DNA of 59,417 nucleotides from an uncultured Ruminococcus sp. (GTDB lineage Bacteria > Bacillota > Clostridia > Oscillospirales > Ruminococcaceae), in assembly GCA_910577575.1 (NCBI GenBank), contig CAJTOG010000006.1, positions 1-59,417 of the forward strand, in the 5' to 3' direction. Made by a program: the position numbers and the translations under genes. The stretch's first letter is position 1, and every line of letters begins with the position of its first letter. Shown piece after piece: positions 26,155 to 35,021 of this stretch. Below the pieces are notes generated by a model. The model made no database searches. It had not been told where the DNA came from and saw only the letters and a list, made by a program, of their open reading frames with translations.

Positions 26155-28134
26155 GTGAAAAAGAAATTTCCGGCAATGTTTTTTATTCTTATTACTGTAA
26201 TTCTTGCTGAACAGATTTTTGTATCATTATCACTTTATAAATATAATAAATTGTATGGACTGATTGGAATTATCGCCTCTACCATATTTATTGTAATACT
26301 GGCTGTTGTTTCAATCATCTGCTCAAAGAATTTTATAAGACATATTTTCAAAATGAACAATCATCTTGAAAATTCAGCAGCAGAATATATGAATAATCTT
26401 CCTGCCCCCATTGCCGTAATCAACAGCGAAAAACAATTTGTATGGTATAATCAAGAATTTTCTGAGAGAATAAGTCATGGTTCTGATGTTTTCGGGCTTG
26501 ATTTTAAAGAATATATAAGCCTTGAATCTGATTCCCTTATTGCCGGCGAAATGTCAATTTGTAGGATAAATGATTCTGTATACCGTGTTTCCTGTGAAAA
26601 ATTTGAAGAAAATGAAATATCTTTTCTTATAATATATTTTCACGATGAAACCGAATATCAGAATCTAAAAAAGAAATGCAACGCATCTCATCCGAATGTA
26701 GTTATTCTAACTATTGATACGTATGATGAGATAATGCAAAACGCCAAAGAAAGTGAAAAAGCTCAGGCTTCACTTGAAATAGAACAGCTTATTGAAAAAT
26801 TCATGAGCAGTACAAACGGATTCATCAAGAAAACTTCTTCAAATACATTCTATGCCGTAATAGAAAAACAGCATCTTGATGAAAAAATAAACGATAAATT
26901 CAAAATTCTTGATATGGCAAGGGATATAAAAATTGCTGGAAAATACCCGCTTACATTTTCAATCGGTGTAGGTCTCGGAGCAGATTCACTTTCTGAAAGT
27001 GAAAAAATTGCACGTCAATGTCTTGATATGGCTTTAGGACGTGGAGGAGACCAAGCTGTTATAAAATCTGACAACGGCTATCAGTTTTTTGGCGGAGTTT
27101 CCAAAGGTGTTGAAAAAATGTCAAGAACAAAAACAAGAATCATTGCAAATGCAATGCAGGACGTTATCATGAATTCCGACAAGATTTTTATTATGGGTCA
27201 TCATCACGGAGACCTCGATTCTGTCGGTTCTTCATGCGGTCTTGCCGGAGCTATGAAACTTCTTGGTAAAGAAGCCCGCATAGTAGTTGACAAAACAAAT
27301 AATCTCGCTCTTCCGCTGATTGAATATGTTGAATCTCAGACAGATACCCCATTGTTTATAACACCTGCTGAGGCCATTAACTCCGCAGATGAAAACGACC
27401 TGCTTATAATTGTTGATACTCATAATGAAAACTGCATTGAAAATTCGGAACTCTACAATAAAATGCGTCAGATTATTGTAATAGATCATCACAGGAAAGC
27501 TGTAAACTTTATTAAAAATGCTGTTATATTTCATCATGAACCATATGCTTCGTCTGCTTCCGAAATGGTTACCGAAATCATACAGTATCTCCGTTTCAGC
27601 GGAGATGACAAACTTCCTGTTTATCATGCAGAAGCTTTACTTTCAGGAATAATGCTTGATACAAAAAGCTTTGTAATGAAAACAGGAGTCCGTACTTTTG
27701 AAGCCGCCGCATTTCTGAAAAAACTCGGTGCAGATACTGTCTCTGTTAAACTGCTGTTTTCAAATTCATTTGAATCATATAAGAGAAGAACAGAAATAGT
27801 TTCAACTGCTAAAATACATAATAATTGTGCAATAGCCATAACAGATTTACAATCAGATGATATGCGTATCGTTGCACCGCAGGCAGCAGATGAAATGCTT
27901 GGTATAACAGGTATTGACGCTTCATTTGTTATTTACAGAACAGACAGCACAATAAATATTTCTGCCCGTTCATTCGGCGTTATAAATGTTCAGATTATTA
28001 TGGAAATGCTCAACGGCGGAGGTCATCAAACTATGGCAGCAACTCAGCTCAGAGATATAACCATGGAAGAAGCTTATGAAGCTTTGCTTAATGCAATTAA
28101 CCAGCGTCTCAATGAGATTCACAAAGAAGAATAA
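26155..28134 (+). CDS. gdpP: Cyclic-di-AMP phosphodiesterase GdpP
   Basis: About 659 residues. Two N-terminal helices, a PAS-like domain (NNLPAPIAVINSEKQFVWYN), a degenerate GGDEF domain (~170-310), then DHH (HHHGDLDSVGS from His349; DHH at 444-446) and DHHA1 (GGGHQTMAA) domains. It hydrolyses c-di-AMP to pApA and so affects osmolyte transport and wall homeostasis. The GTG at 26155 is chosen for AAAGGAG nine bases upstream; the in-frame GTG at 26128 precedes that site. It is followed by rplI and dnaB, a conserved Firmicute order. Confidence 0.95.
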   Translation: MKKKFPAMFFILITVILAEQIFVSLSLYKYNKLYGLIGIIASTIFIVILAVVSIICSKNFIRHIFKMNNHLENSAAEYMNNLPAPIAVINSEKQFVWYNQEFSERISHGSDVFGLDFKEYISLESDSLIAGEMSICRINDSVYRVSCEKFEENEISFLIIYFHDETEYQNLKKKCNASHPNVVILTIDTYDEIMQNAKESEKAQASLEIEQLIEKFMSSTNGFIKKTSSNTFYAVIEKQHLDEKINDKFKILDMARDIKIAGKYPLTFSIGVGLGADSLSESEKIARQCLDMALGRGGDQAVIKSDNGYQFFGGVSKGVEKMSRTKTRIIANAMQDVIMNSDKIFIMGHHHGDLDSVGSSCGLAGAMKLLGKEARIVVDKTNNLALPLIEYVESQTDTPLFITPAEAINSADENDLLIIVDTHNENCIENSELYNKMRQIIVIDHHRKAVNFIKNAVIFHHEPYASSASEMVTEIIQYLRFSGDDKLPVYHAEALLSGIMLDTKSFVMKTGVRTFEAAAFLKKLGADTVSVKLLFSNSFESYKRRTEIVSTAKIHNNCAIAITDLQSDDMRIVAPQAADEMLGITGIDASFVIYRTDSTINISARSFGVINVQIIMEMLNGGGHQTMAATQLRDITMEEAYEALLNAINQRLNEIHKEE

Positions 28135-28195
28135 ATACAAGATTTTTAATCAAACTTATGATTATTAATTATATTTATGAAAGGAATTTAATATT

Positions 28196-28642
28196 ATGAA
28201 AATTATTTACTTACAGGATGTAAAAGGTTCAGGAAAAAAAGGAGAAGTTAAAAATGTTGCTGACGGATATGCAAGAAATATGCTTATCCCTAAAGGTCTT
28301 GCCGTTGAAGCAACTGCTTCCAATCTCAGCAAGCTCGCAGGGCAGCAATCATCTGTACAGCACAAGATTGATACAGAGAAAAAAGCAGCATCAGAAGCGG
28401 CAGAGACAGTAAAGGGAAAAAAAGTTATAATTAAAGCTAAAGCAGGTTCAAACGATAGGCTTTTCGGTTCTGTTACTGCTTCACATGTTGCTGATGCACT
28501 CAATGAACAACTCGGAGTCAAAGTTGAAAAAAAGAAAATCTCCCTCAGCTCAGATATTAAAAATTTCGGCTCTTACTCTGCAACTGTAAAATTCTATACA
28601 GGAATTTCAGAAAAAATAGATGTTGAGGTAGTTGAAGGCTAA
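28196..28642 (+). CDS. rplI: 50S ribosomal protein bL9
   Basis: 148 residues, full length. The N-terminal signature MKIIYLQDVKGSGKKGEVKNV and GYARNMLIPKGLA is unmistakable; a long Ala/Lys helix connects to the C-terminal RNA-binding domain (LFGSVTASHVADAL). It binds 23S rRNA at the L1 stalk base and limits frameshifting. Its stop overlaps the dnaB start (TAATG), so translation is coupled. Confidence 0.98.
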   Translation: MKIIYLQDVKGSGKKGEVKNVADGYARNMLIPKGLAVEATASNLSKLAGQQSSVQHKIDTEKKAASEAAETVKGKKVIIKAKAGSNDRLFGSVTASHVADALNEQLGVKVEKKKISLSSDIKNFGSYSATVKFYTGISEKIDVEVVEG

Positions 28643-30000
28643 TGGACAGCAGTATTAACTTTTCAGCAAATGAATTGCCACACAGTCTCGAAGCTGAACA
28701 GTCAATTATTGGTGCAATACTTGCCGACCCCGCTGTTATGCCAATTGTAATAGAAAAAATAAAAGCAGATTATTTCTATAATGAAAATCTCAGAAGTATT
28801 TATAATATAATTTTCAGAATGTTTACAAGCGGTGTGCCGATTGATATAGTTACTGTACTGAATGAAGCCGAAAAGCTTAATATATTTGAAAATTCCATTG
28901 AGGGAAGAAGATATTTCGCTGAAATCGCAAGAGTACTTCCGACAACGTCAAATGTTGAAAGCTATTGTAAAATCGTTGTCAATAAATATTTTATAAGAAG
29001 TCTTGGCTATGCAGCAAAAGCAATTCTTGAAGAAATCCAGAACGGTGAACAGAATGCAAATCTCCTTCTTGATTCAGCTGAACAAAAAATATATGACATA
29101 AGACAAGACCGCAATGTAAGCGGGCTTGTTCCTCTTTCAGATGCTGTACTTGAAGCCTATGACAGATTAGGCAAAATTACAGGCGAGAACAAGGAAAAAT
29201 ATATCGGTGCAAAAACAGGATTCAAGCTCCTTGATATCATTACATCAGGACTTAACAAATCAGATTTGATTATCATTGCTGCCCGTCCCGGTATGGGAAA
29301 AACAGCTTTTGCTATGAATATAGCCAAAAACGTAGCCAAATCTACCGAAAAGGACGTTGTAATATTCAACCTTGAAATGTCAAAGGAACAGCTTGCTACA
29401 CGTATGTTGTCCACCGAATCGAAAATCGAATCAAATTCACTAAGAAGCGGAAGAATAAACCGTTTTGATGACAGCTGGACAAGACTGGCTATAGCCGCCG
29501 GATTTTTAAGTACTTTATCAATATTCATTGATGATAATTCATCAGGTATCACCGTTCAACAGATTAAAGCGAAACTCAGACGTGTAAAAAATCTTGGTCT
29601 TGTAATTATAGACTACTTACAGCTTATGGGTTCGGCGTCCAATTCAGATAATCGTGTTCTTGTTATCGGTGAAATAACACGTCAGCTCAAAATTATGGCA
29701 AAAGAACTGAATGTACCTGTAATACTTCTGTCCCAGTTATCACGTGCAGTTGAAAGCCGTAATGAAAAAAGACCAATGTTGTCAGATTTGCGTGAATCAG
29801 GCTCAATTGAACAAGACGCTGATATTGTACTTTTCCTTTACCGCGATGCCTATTACAACAAAGAAAGTCAGCAGCAGAATATTTCCGAATGTATTGTTGC
29901 CAAAAACCGTCATGGTGAAACCGGCACAGTACAGCTTATATGGAATGGTCAGTATACTTTATTTTCTGACCCCGAAACTGAAACTCCCCCACAGGTTTAA
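28642..30000 (+). CDS. dnaB: Replicative DNA helicase
   Basis: 452 residues. The N-terminal domain begins at LPHSLEAEQSIIGAIL and a RecA-type helicase domain follows with Walker A ARPGMGKTAFA (Lys220), FNLEMSKEQL, LVIIDYLQLM (Walker B) and LSQLSRAVESR, SDLRESGSIEQDAD. It unwinds the chromosomal fork. It is unrelated to the primase-helicase of the mobile element further right. It overlaps rplI at the start; tilS begins 6 bases after its stop. Confidence 0.97.
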   Translation: MDSSINFSANELPHSLEAEQSIIGAILADPAVMPIVIEKIKADYFYNENLRSIYNIIFRMFTSGVPIDIVTVLNEAEKLNIFENSIEGRRYFAEIARVLPTTSNVESYCKIVVNKYFIRSLGYAAKAILEEIQNGEQNANLLLDSAEQKIYDIRQDRNVSGLVPLSDAVLEAYDRLGKITGENKEKYIGAKTGFKLLDIITSGLNKSDLIIIAARPGMGKTAFAMNIAKNVAKSTEKDVVIFNLEMSKEQLATRMLSTESKIESNSLRSGRINRFDDSWTRLAIAAGFLSTLSIFIDDNSSGITVQQIKAKLRRVKNLGLVIIDYLQLMGSASNSDNRVLVIGEITRQLKIMAKELNVPVILLSQLSRAVESRNEKRPMLSDLRESGSIEQDADIVLFLYRDAYYNKESQQQNISECIVAKNRHGETGTVQLIWNGQYTLFSDPETETPPQV

Positions 30001-30006
30001 ATTAAT

Positions 30007-31344
30007 ATGATTAATAAAGTTTTTGATTTCTTACAGAAAAATAATATGCTTTCAGCAGGAGATAATGTTATATGCGGTCTTTCCGGAGGTGCAGACAGCG
30101 TCTGTCTGCTTATAATATTAAATCAGCTTAAAGAAAAACTGAAAATTTCAATAGAAGCCCTTCACGTGAATCACTGTTTGAGGGGTGATGAAAGTGATAG
30201 AGATGAACGATTCTGCCATGAACTTTGCAATAGTTTAAATATAAAATTTACTGCCGTTTCATGTGATGTAAAGAAATATGCCGATGAAAAATCACTTTCA
30301 TGTGAAGAAGCGGCAAGAAATTTAAGATATAGTATTTTTGATGAGTATTCAGAAGGGAAAAAAATCGCTACAGCCCATAATGCTGATGACAATCTTGAAA
30401 CTGTAATCCATAATCTTATAAGAGGTACTGCTCTGAAAGGTTTGTCAGGTATTCCACCTGTTAGGGAAAATATTGTCCGCCCTCTTCTTAATGTTTCACG
30501 TCAGGAAATAGAATATTTCTTAAAAAACATCAATCAGAACTTTGTAACAGACAGCACTAATCTTACAAATGATTACACACGAAATAAAATCCGTCACAAT
30601 ATAATCCCTCTTATGAAAGAAATTAACAGCTCACTTATCGAAACATCTATACGTTCAATTGAGAGTCTACGGAGTGAAAATAATCTTATTGAATCAGAAG
30701 TAAACTCAGTCACAGATAAATGTTTCAATAATAATGTTTTTACAGGGCTTGCTGATTATAATGAAGTTATCCGCCGCAGATGCATATCAAAACTTTTAAT
30801 AGAAAATCATCTGCCTGTTTCAAACAAACGTCTTGCTGAATGCGACAGAATTTTATTAAATGGTGGAAAAATCAATCTTTCAGGTGATTTATATTTCATT
30901 TCAGATGGCAAAACTGCTGAAATAAAAAAAATACTTCCTGAAATTCAATACAAATCAGTTTCAAAAGAGCTTTTAATCGGTGAAAATTCGATTTTTTCCG
31001 ACATTAAACTTATTTGTGAAATAATTGAATGTGAAAATTTGAAGAAAAATGATTTTGTTAATAAAAATTTAACATTTTATCTTATGGATTATGATAAAAT
31101 AGTAGGTAGGACTGTCGTGAGAAGCAGAAAATACGGCGACAGAATCCAGCTCAGCGGAAGAAGCTTCACTTCCTCTGTAAAAAAATTAATTAATAAAACA
31201 ATTCCTGTTTCCATCAGACAAACCCTTCATTTCATTGAAGATGAAAATGGTATGATTTTCGGAGAAAATATTGGTATTGCACAAAGAGTATCCCCAGATG
31301 AAAATACCAGACATCTTCTGAAAATATCTGTAATCAGGAATTAG
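30007..31344 (+). CDS. tilS: tRNA(Ile)-lysidine synthase
   Basis: 445 residues. The PP-loop SGGADS (Ser26-Ser31) is followed by HVNHCLRGDESDRDE and the TilS-specific tail domain (RSRKYGDRIQLSGRS). It converts C34 of tRNA-Ile(CAU) to lysidine using ATP, which is essential for AUA decoding. It is immediately upstream of ftsH, a gene order conserved in Firmicutes. Confidence 0.96.
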   Translation: MINKVFDFLQKNNMLSAGDNVICGLSGGADSVCLLIILNQLKEKLKISIEALHVNHCLRGDESDRDERFCHELCNSLNIKFTAVSCDVKKYADEKSLSCEEAARNLRYSIFDEYSEGKKIATAHNADDNLETVIHNLIRGTALKGLSGIPPVRENIVRPLLNVSRQEIEYFLKNINQNFVTDSTNLTNDYTRNKIRHNIIPLMKEINSSLIETSIRSIESLRSENNLIESEVNSVTDKCFNNNVFTGLADYNEVIRRRCISKLLIENHLPVSNKRLAECDRILLNGGKINLSGDLYFISDGKTAEIKKILPEIQYKSVSKELLIGENSIFSDIKLICEIIECENLKKNDFVNKNLTFYLMDYDKIVGRTVVRSRKYGDRIQLSGRSFTSSVKKLINKTIPVSIRQTLHFIEDENGMIFGENIGIAQRVSPDENTRHLLKISVIRN

Positions 31345-33252
31345 ATGGGAGTGTGCAACTTGACACCAAAGAAAAACAGAGGTATCTTTACTTATCTACT
31401 AATCACTGTTATAGCGATTTTCTGCCTTTATTTCGTAGTATCAAAACTTTTGACAACAACTGATGCAACTGATTATACAAGCGTAATCAGTTATTTTGAT
31501 GACTATGAAGTCTCTTATTATGAACTTGACCTAAATTCAGGAGAACTGACTTACCAGCTCCGAACAGAAGACACAAAACGCAGGTATGAAGTACCCAATG
31601 TAAATATTTTCCTTGAAGATACTGCCGATTACCGTAAGGAATACAATGAAAGGCACCCCAATGACCCGCTGGTTCAGAACTATATCAAGATAACAGACAG
31701 AACTTGGATTTATTCTCTTATTCCGGTTCTTTTAACAGTGCTTCTCGGCGTGTTTATACTGTATTTCATGATGAAACAGAGCAGCGGAAACGGAAAATAT
31801 ACATCATTCGGCAAAGCAAACTTAAAAAATCAGTCCAATGCACGAAAAGCAACTTTTGCCGATGTTGCCGGTGCTGACGAGGAAAAACAGGAACTTGAAG
31901 AAATAGTCGATTATCTTAAAAATCCTAATAAGTATGCTAATATAGGTGCAAAAATCCCAAAGGGTGTACTTCTTCTCGGACCTCCCGGAACAGGTAAAAC
32001 ACTTCTCGCAAGAGCAGTTGCAGGAGAGGCAGGCTGTCCGTTCTTCCCGATTTCAGGTTCGGACTTCGTTGAAATGTTTGTCGGCGTTGGTGCTTCACGT
32101 GTCCGTGACCTGTTTGAACAGGCTAAAAAACACGCTCCGGCAATTATCTTCATTGACGAAATTGATGCCGTAGGACGTCACAGAGGTGCAGGACTTGGCG
32201 GCGGTCATGATGAACGTGAACAGACTCTTAATCAGCTTCTTGTTGAAATGGACGGCTTTACAGGCAATGAAAGCGTTATCGTCATTGCTGCAACCAACCG
32301 CCGCGATATTCTTGACCCTGCTCTTCTCCGTCCCGGACGATTTGACAGACAGATTGTTGTCGGCTATCCCGATGTAAAAGGCAGGGAAGAAATTCTCCGT
32401 GTTCATGCAAAAAACAAACCGCTTGCACCTGATGTTGACCTTAAAATAATCGCTCAGACAACTCAGGGCTTTACCGGTGCTGATTTGGAAAATCTTCTTA
32501 ACGAAGCTGCACTGTTAGCTGCAAGACAAAGCAGAATGGCGGTCACTGAAAAAGATATTGAAGAAGCTACTATGAAAGTTATTGCAGGACCTGAAAAGAA
32601 ATCCCGAATAGTTACCGAACATGACAAGAGAATTACTGCATATCATGAAGCAGGTCATGCTGTTGCGGCATATAATCTTCCCACGCAGGACAAAGTGCAT
32701 CAGGTTACTATAATCCAAAGAGGTATGGCGGCAGGTCTTACAGTAACCCGCCCCGATACAGACGATATGCACGTTTCAAGAAATGAAATGCTTGAAAATA
32801 TTGTAATGCTTCTTGGTGGTCGTGTTGCAGAGGAAATCTTCCTTGATGATATATGCACAGGTGCGTCAAATGATATTGAACGTGCTACAAATACCGCAAG
32901 AAATATGGTCACAAAATACGGCTTCTCCAGCAAACTCGGTACTGTGGTTTACGGCTCTGATAATGATGAAGTATTCCTCGGAAAAGACTATGGTCACACA
33001 AGAAATTACAGTGAATCAATTGCATCCCAGATTGATGAAGAAGTAAAAAGTATAATTGAAAAAGCTTATGATGAATGCACTGTAATTCTTAAAGCAAATG
33101 CAGATAAAATGCATAAGCTCGCAAACTATCTGCTTAAATACGAAAAAATTGACAATGTTGATTTTGAACGTCTTATGCAGGGTGAGGATATTGAACTTGA
33201 TGCAGAATATCAGAATATTCTGAATGATGATACTTCCAACCCTGAAGATTAA
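31345..33252 (+). CDS. ftsH: ATP-dependent zinc metalloprotease FtsH
   Basis: 635 residues. Two membrane helices (~18-36 and ~128-148) flank an extracytoplasmic domain; AAA+ Walker A GPPGTGKT (from Gly212), SRH ATNRRDILDPALLRPGRFDR, and the zinc site H434-E-A-G-H438 follow. It degrades membrane and regulatory proteins. The ATG at 31345 follows the tilS stop directly. A TTG at 31360 has GGGAG (31347-31351) at an ideal 8-base spacing and may be the true start, giving 630 residues. It ends at a strong terminator. Confidence 0.97.
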   Translation: MGVCNLTPKKNRGIFTYLLITVIAIFCLYFVVSKLLTTTDATDYTSVISYFDDYEVSYYELDLNSGELTYQLRTEDTKRRYEVPNVNIFLEDTADYRKEYNERHPNDPLVQNYIKITDRTWIYSLIPVLLTVLLGVFILYFMMKQSSGNGKYTSFGKANLKNQSNARKATFADVAGADEEKQELEEIVDYLKNPNKYANIGAKIPKGVLLLGPPGTGKTLLARAVAGEAGCPFFPISGSDFVEMFVGVGASRVRDLFEQAKKHAPAIIFIDEIDAVGRHRGAGLGGGHDEREQTLNQLLVEMDGFTGNESVIVIAATNRRDILDPALLRPGRFDRQIVVGYPDVKGREEILRVHAKNKPLAPDVDLKIIAQTTQGFTGADLENLLNEAALLAARQSRMAVTEKDIEEATMKVIAGPEKKSRIVTEHDKRITAYHEAGHAVAAYNLPTQDKVHQVTIIQRGMAAGLTVTRPDTDDMHVSRNEMLENIVMLLGGRVAEEIFLDDICTGASNDIERATNTARNMVTKYGFSSKLGTVVYGSDNDEVFLGKDYGHTRNYSESIASQIDEEVKSIIEKAYDECTVILKANADKMHKLANYLLKYEKIDNVDFERLMQGEDIELDAEYQNILNDDTSNPED

Positions 33253-33254
33253 AT

Positions 33255-33291
33255 AATTTTTCCCGTGAGTTTTGTTCTCACGGGAAAAATT
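33255..33291 (+). terminator. Rho-independent terminator after ftsH
   Basis: A 15-bp stem (AATTTTTCCCGTGAG and its complement) with a 7-nt loop, followed by a T run. Confidence 0.9.
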
Positions 33292-33295
33292 TTTG

Positions 33296-33324
33296 TTGAC
33301 TTATGATGAAATATGTGTTAAAAT
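33296..33324 (+). promoter_or_regulatory. Sigma-A promoter of the PH-domain protein gene
   Basis: TTGACT (33296-33301), 17-base spacer, TAAAAT (33319-33324), 33 bases before the next start codon. Confidence 0.7.
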
Positions 33325-33356
33325 AGTATTCAGAAGCTGAAAAAGGAGTTTTCTTT

Positions 33357-33746
33357 ATGGCTAAAAATGAAACAAAATATGTATGGACTGATAAAAAACG
33401 TACAATTTTCGGTCTGCCTTTATCTTTTACAAGATATTTCCTTACAGAAACAAAATTTATAACCCGAACCGGATTCCTTAATATCAGAGAAGATGAAATT
33501 GATTTATATAAAATCACTGATAAAAGTATTAAGTGTTCTTTAGGGCAAAGAATAGTCGGATGCGGTACAATTATAATACACAGCAAGGATATTGATACGC
33601 CTGTAAAAGAAGTTCAGAGTATTAAAAATGTACGTACAGTTTCAGATTTAATTGATAAATATATGAATCAGATGCGTGACAGATACGGTATACGTGGGCA
33701 TGATATGGTCGGTATCAGCAATTTTGATTCAAATAATATGGAATAA
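33357..33746 (+). CDS. Small PH-domain-like protein
   Basis: 129 residues without membrane helices. A beta-rich core from ~10-95 (TIFGLPLSFTRYFLTETKFITRTGFLNIREDEIDLYKI, split into strands) fits the bacterial PH (bPH_2) fold: TxxRIxxxxGxLxxxExxIxLxxIxxv. GTIIIHSKDIDTP and a C-terminal helix complete it. Its ligand is unknown. The FkbM-type gene begins 20 bases downstream, so the two are likely co-transcribed. Confidence 0.65.
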   Translation: MAKNETKYVWTDKKRTIFGLPLSFTRYFLTETKFITRTGFLNIREDEIDLYKITDKSIKCSLGQRIVGCGTIIIHSKDIDTPVKEVQSIKNVRTVSDLIDKYMNQMRDRYGIRGHDMVGISNFDSNNME

Positions 33747-33765
33747 AATTTTTCGGAGTGTTGAA

Positions 33766-34830
33766 ATGATTTCCTTTATAAAAGAAAAACAATCTACCTG
33801 GGATAAACTCAAGGAAGAAAAAAGACCAATTTTTATTTATGGCATGGGTGACGGTGCACTTAAAATTATGTCTGTCTTCAGGGAAAAAGGTATTTCCCTT
33901 TCCGGTATTTTTGCAAGCGATGATTTTGTGCGGGGTCATTCATTTGAAGGCTACCATGTTCATAAGCTTTCAGAAATTGAAAACATGGTTGACGACTTTG
34001 TTGTCGTACTTGCTTTTGCTGCCGGATATCAGTCAATTGTAGATAAAATTCACAGTATAGCCGAAAAGCATACTTTCTATGTTCCTGATGTCCCTGTTGC
34101 AGGAAGCGGACTGTTTACCTATGAATACTGTGTACAGAATGCTGTGAAGCTTCAGCAGGTTTATGACAGTCTATATGATGACTATTCAAGAAATGTATAT
34201 GCAAATATCATCAATTTCAAAATAAGTGGTGATATATCATATCTTTCAAGCGTAACAACACCTAAATCATCAATATACAAAGAAATTATAAAGCCTACTC
34301 TTAATGAAACCTATGTTGATTTGGGTGCATACAACGGTGATACAATACGGGAAATTCTGGAGTTTACACGTGGAAAATATGCTGGCATATATGCACTTGA
34401 ACCTGACAGAAAAAATTTTAAGAAACTTTCCAAATTCGTTGATGGTATGCCTCATGTTTTCGCACATAATGCGGCAGCTTGGTGTATTGATACAGAGCTT
34501 CCGTTTTCGGCAAAAGCTGGAAGACAATCTGCTATCTGTGCAAGCTCTGATACAATGATTCAGGCACGCTCAGTCGACAGTATACTTGATAAAAAAACTG
34601 CTACCATTATAAAAATGGACGTTGAAGGCTTTGAACGTGAAGCTATATGGGGTGCCTCCCAAACTATTGCACGGTACTCCCCAAAACTTATGATTGCACT
34701 TTATCACCGCAATGAAGATATTTTTGAACTTCCTCTTCTGATTAAAAATATCAATCCAAATTATAAGCTTTATATTCGTCACCAGCTTTATATACCCGCA
34801 TGGGAAACAAACCTTTATGCAACATTATAA
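33766..34830 (+). CDS. FkbM family SAM-dependent methyltransferase
   Basis: About 354 residues. An N-terminal nucleotide-sugar/Rossmann-like section (FIYGMGDGALKI, residues 23-34) precedes the FkbM core with YVDLGAYNGDT (SAM-binding motif I), IYALEPDRKNF (motif II) and IIKMDVEGFE. Such proteins O-methylate sugars or polyketides; the N-terminal section resembles that of glycan-modifying members. The ATG at 33766 has CGGAG seven bases upstream; the frame is open further back to 33676, inside the previous gene. A terminator follows. Confidence 0.85.
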   Translation: MISFIKEKQSTWDKLKEEKRPIFIYGMGDGALKIMSVFREKGISLSGIFASDDFVRGHSFEGYHVHKLSEIENMVDDFVVVLAFAAGYQSIVDKIHSIAEKHTFYVPDVPVAGSGLFTYEYCVQNAVKLQQVYDSLYDDYSRNVYANIINFKISGDISYLSSVTTPKSSIYKEIIKPTLNETYVDLGAYNGDTIREILEFTRGKYAGIYALEPDRKNFKKLSKFVDGMPHVFAHNAAAWCIDTELPFSAKAGRQSAICASSDTMIQARSVDSILDKKTATIIKMDVEGFEREAIWGASQTIARYSPKLMIALYHRNEDIFELPLLIKNINPNYKLYIRHQLYIPAWETNLYATL

Positions 34831-34836
34831 TTTATG

Positions 34837-34870
34837 AAAAATGCTTCCGACTATTGCCGGAAGCATTTTT
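34837..34870. terminator. Rho-independent terminator after the FkbM gene
   Basis: A 13-bp stem (AAAAATGCTTCCG/CGGAAGCATTTTT) with an 8-nt loop and T tail. The A tract at the 5' side makes it usable for the - strand as well. Confidence 0.85.
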
Positions 34871-35021
34871 TATAATTATTGAAATGTCAGAAAACACGCA
34901 ATTTTTTTCTGATAAATTAAAATTTGTATATCTATACAAAAAATCAAATATTTCTTGCGATTTTTTAATAATTATATCGGAACTGTATATTTTTACATTA
35001 GGGACAAGCATACTGTCAGAG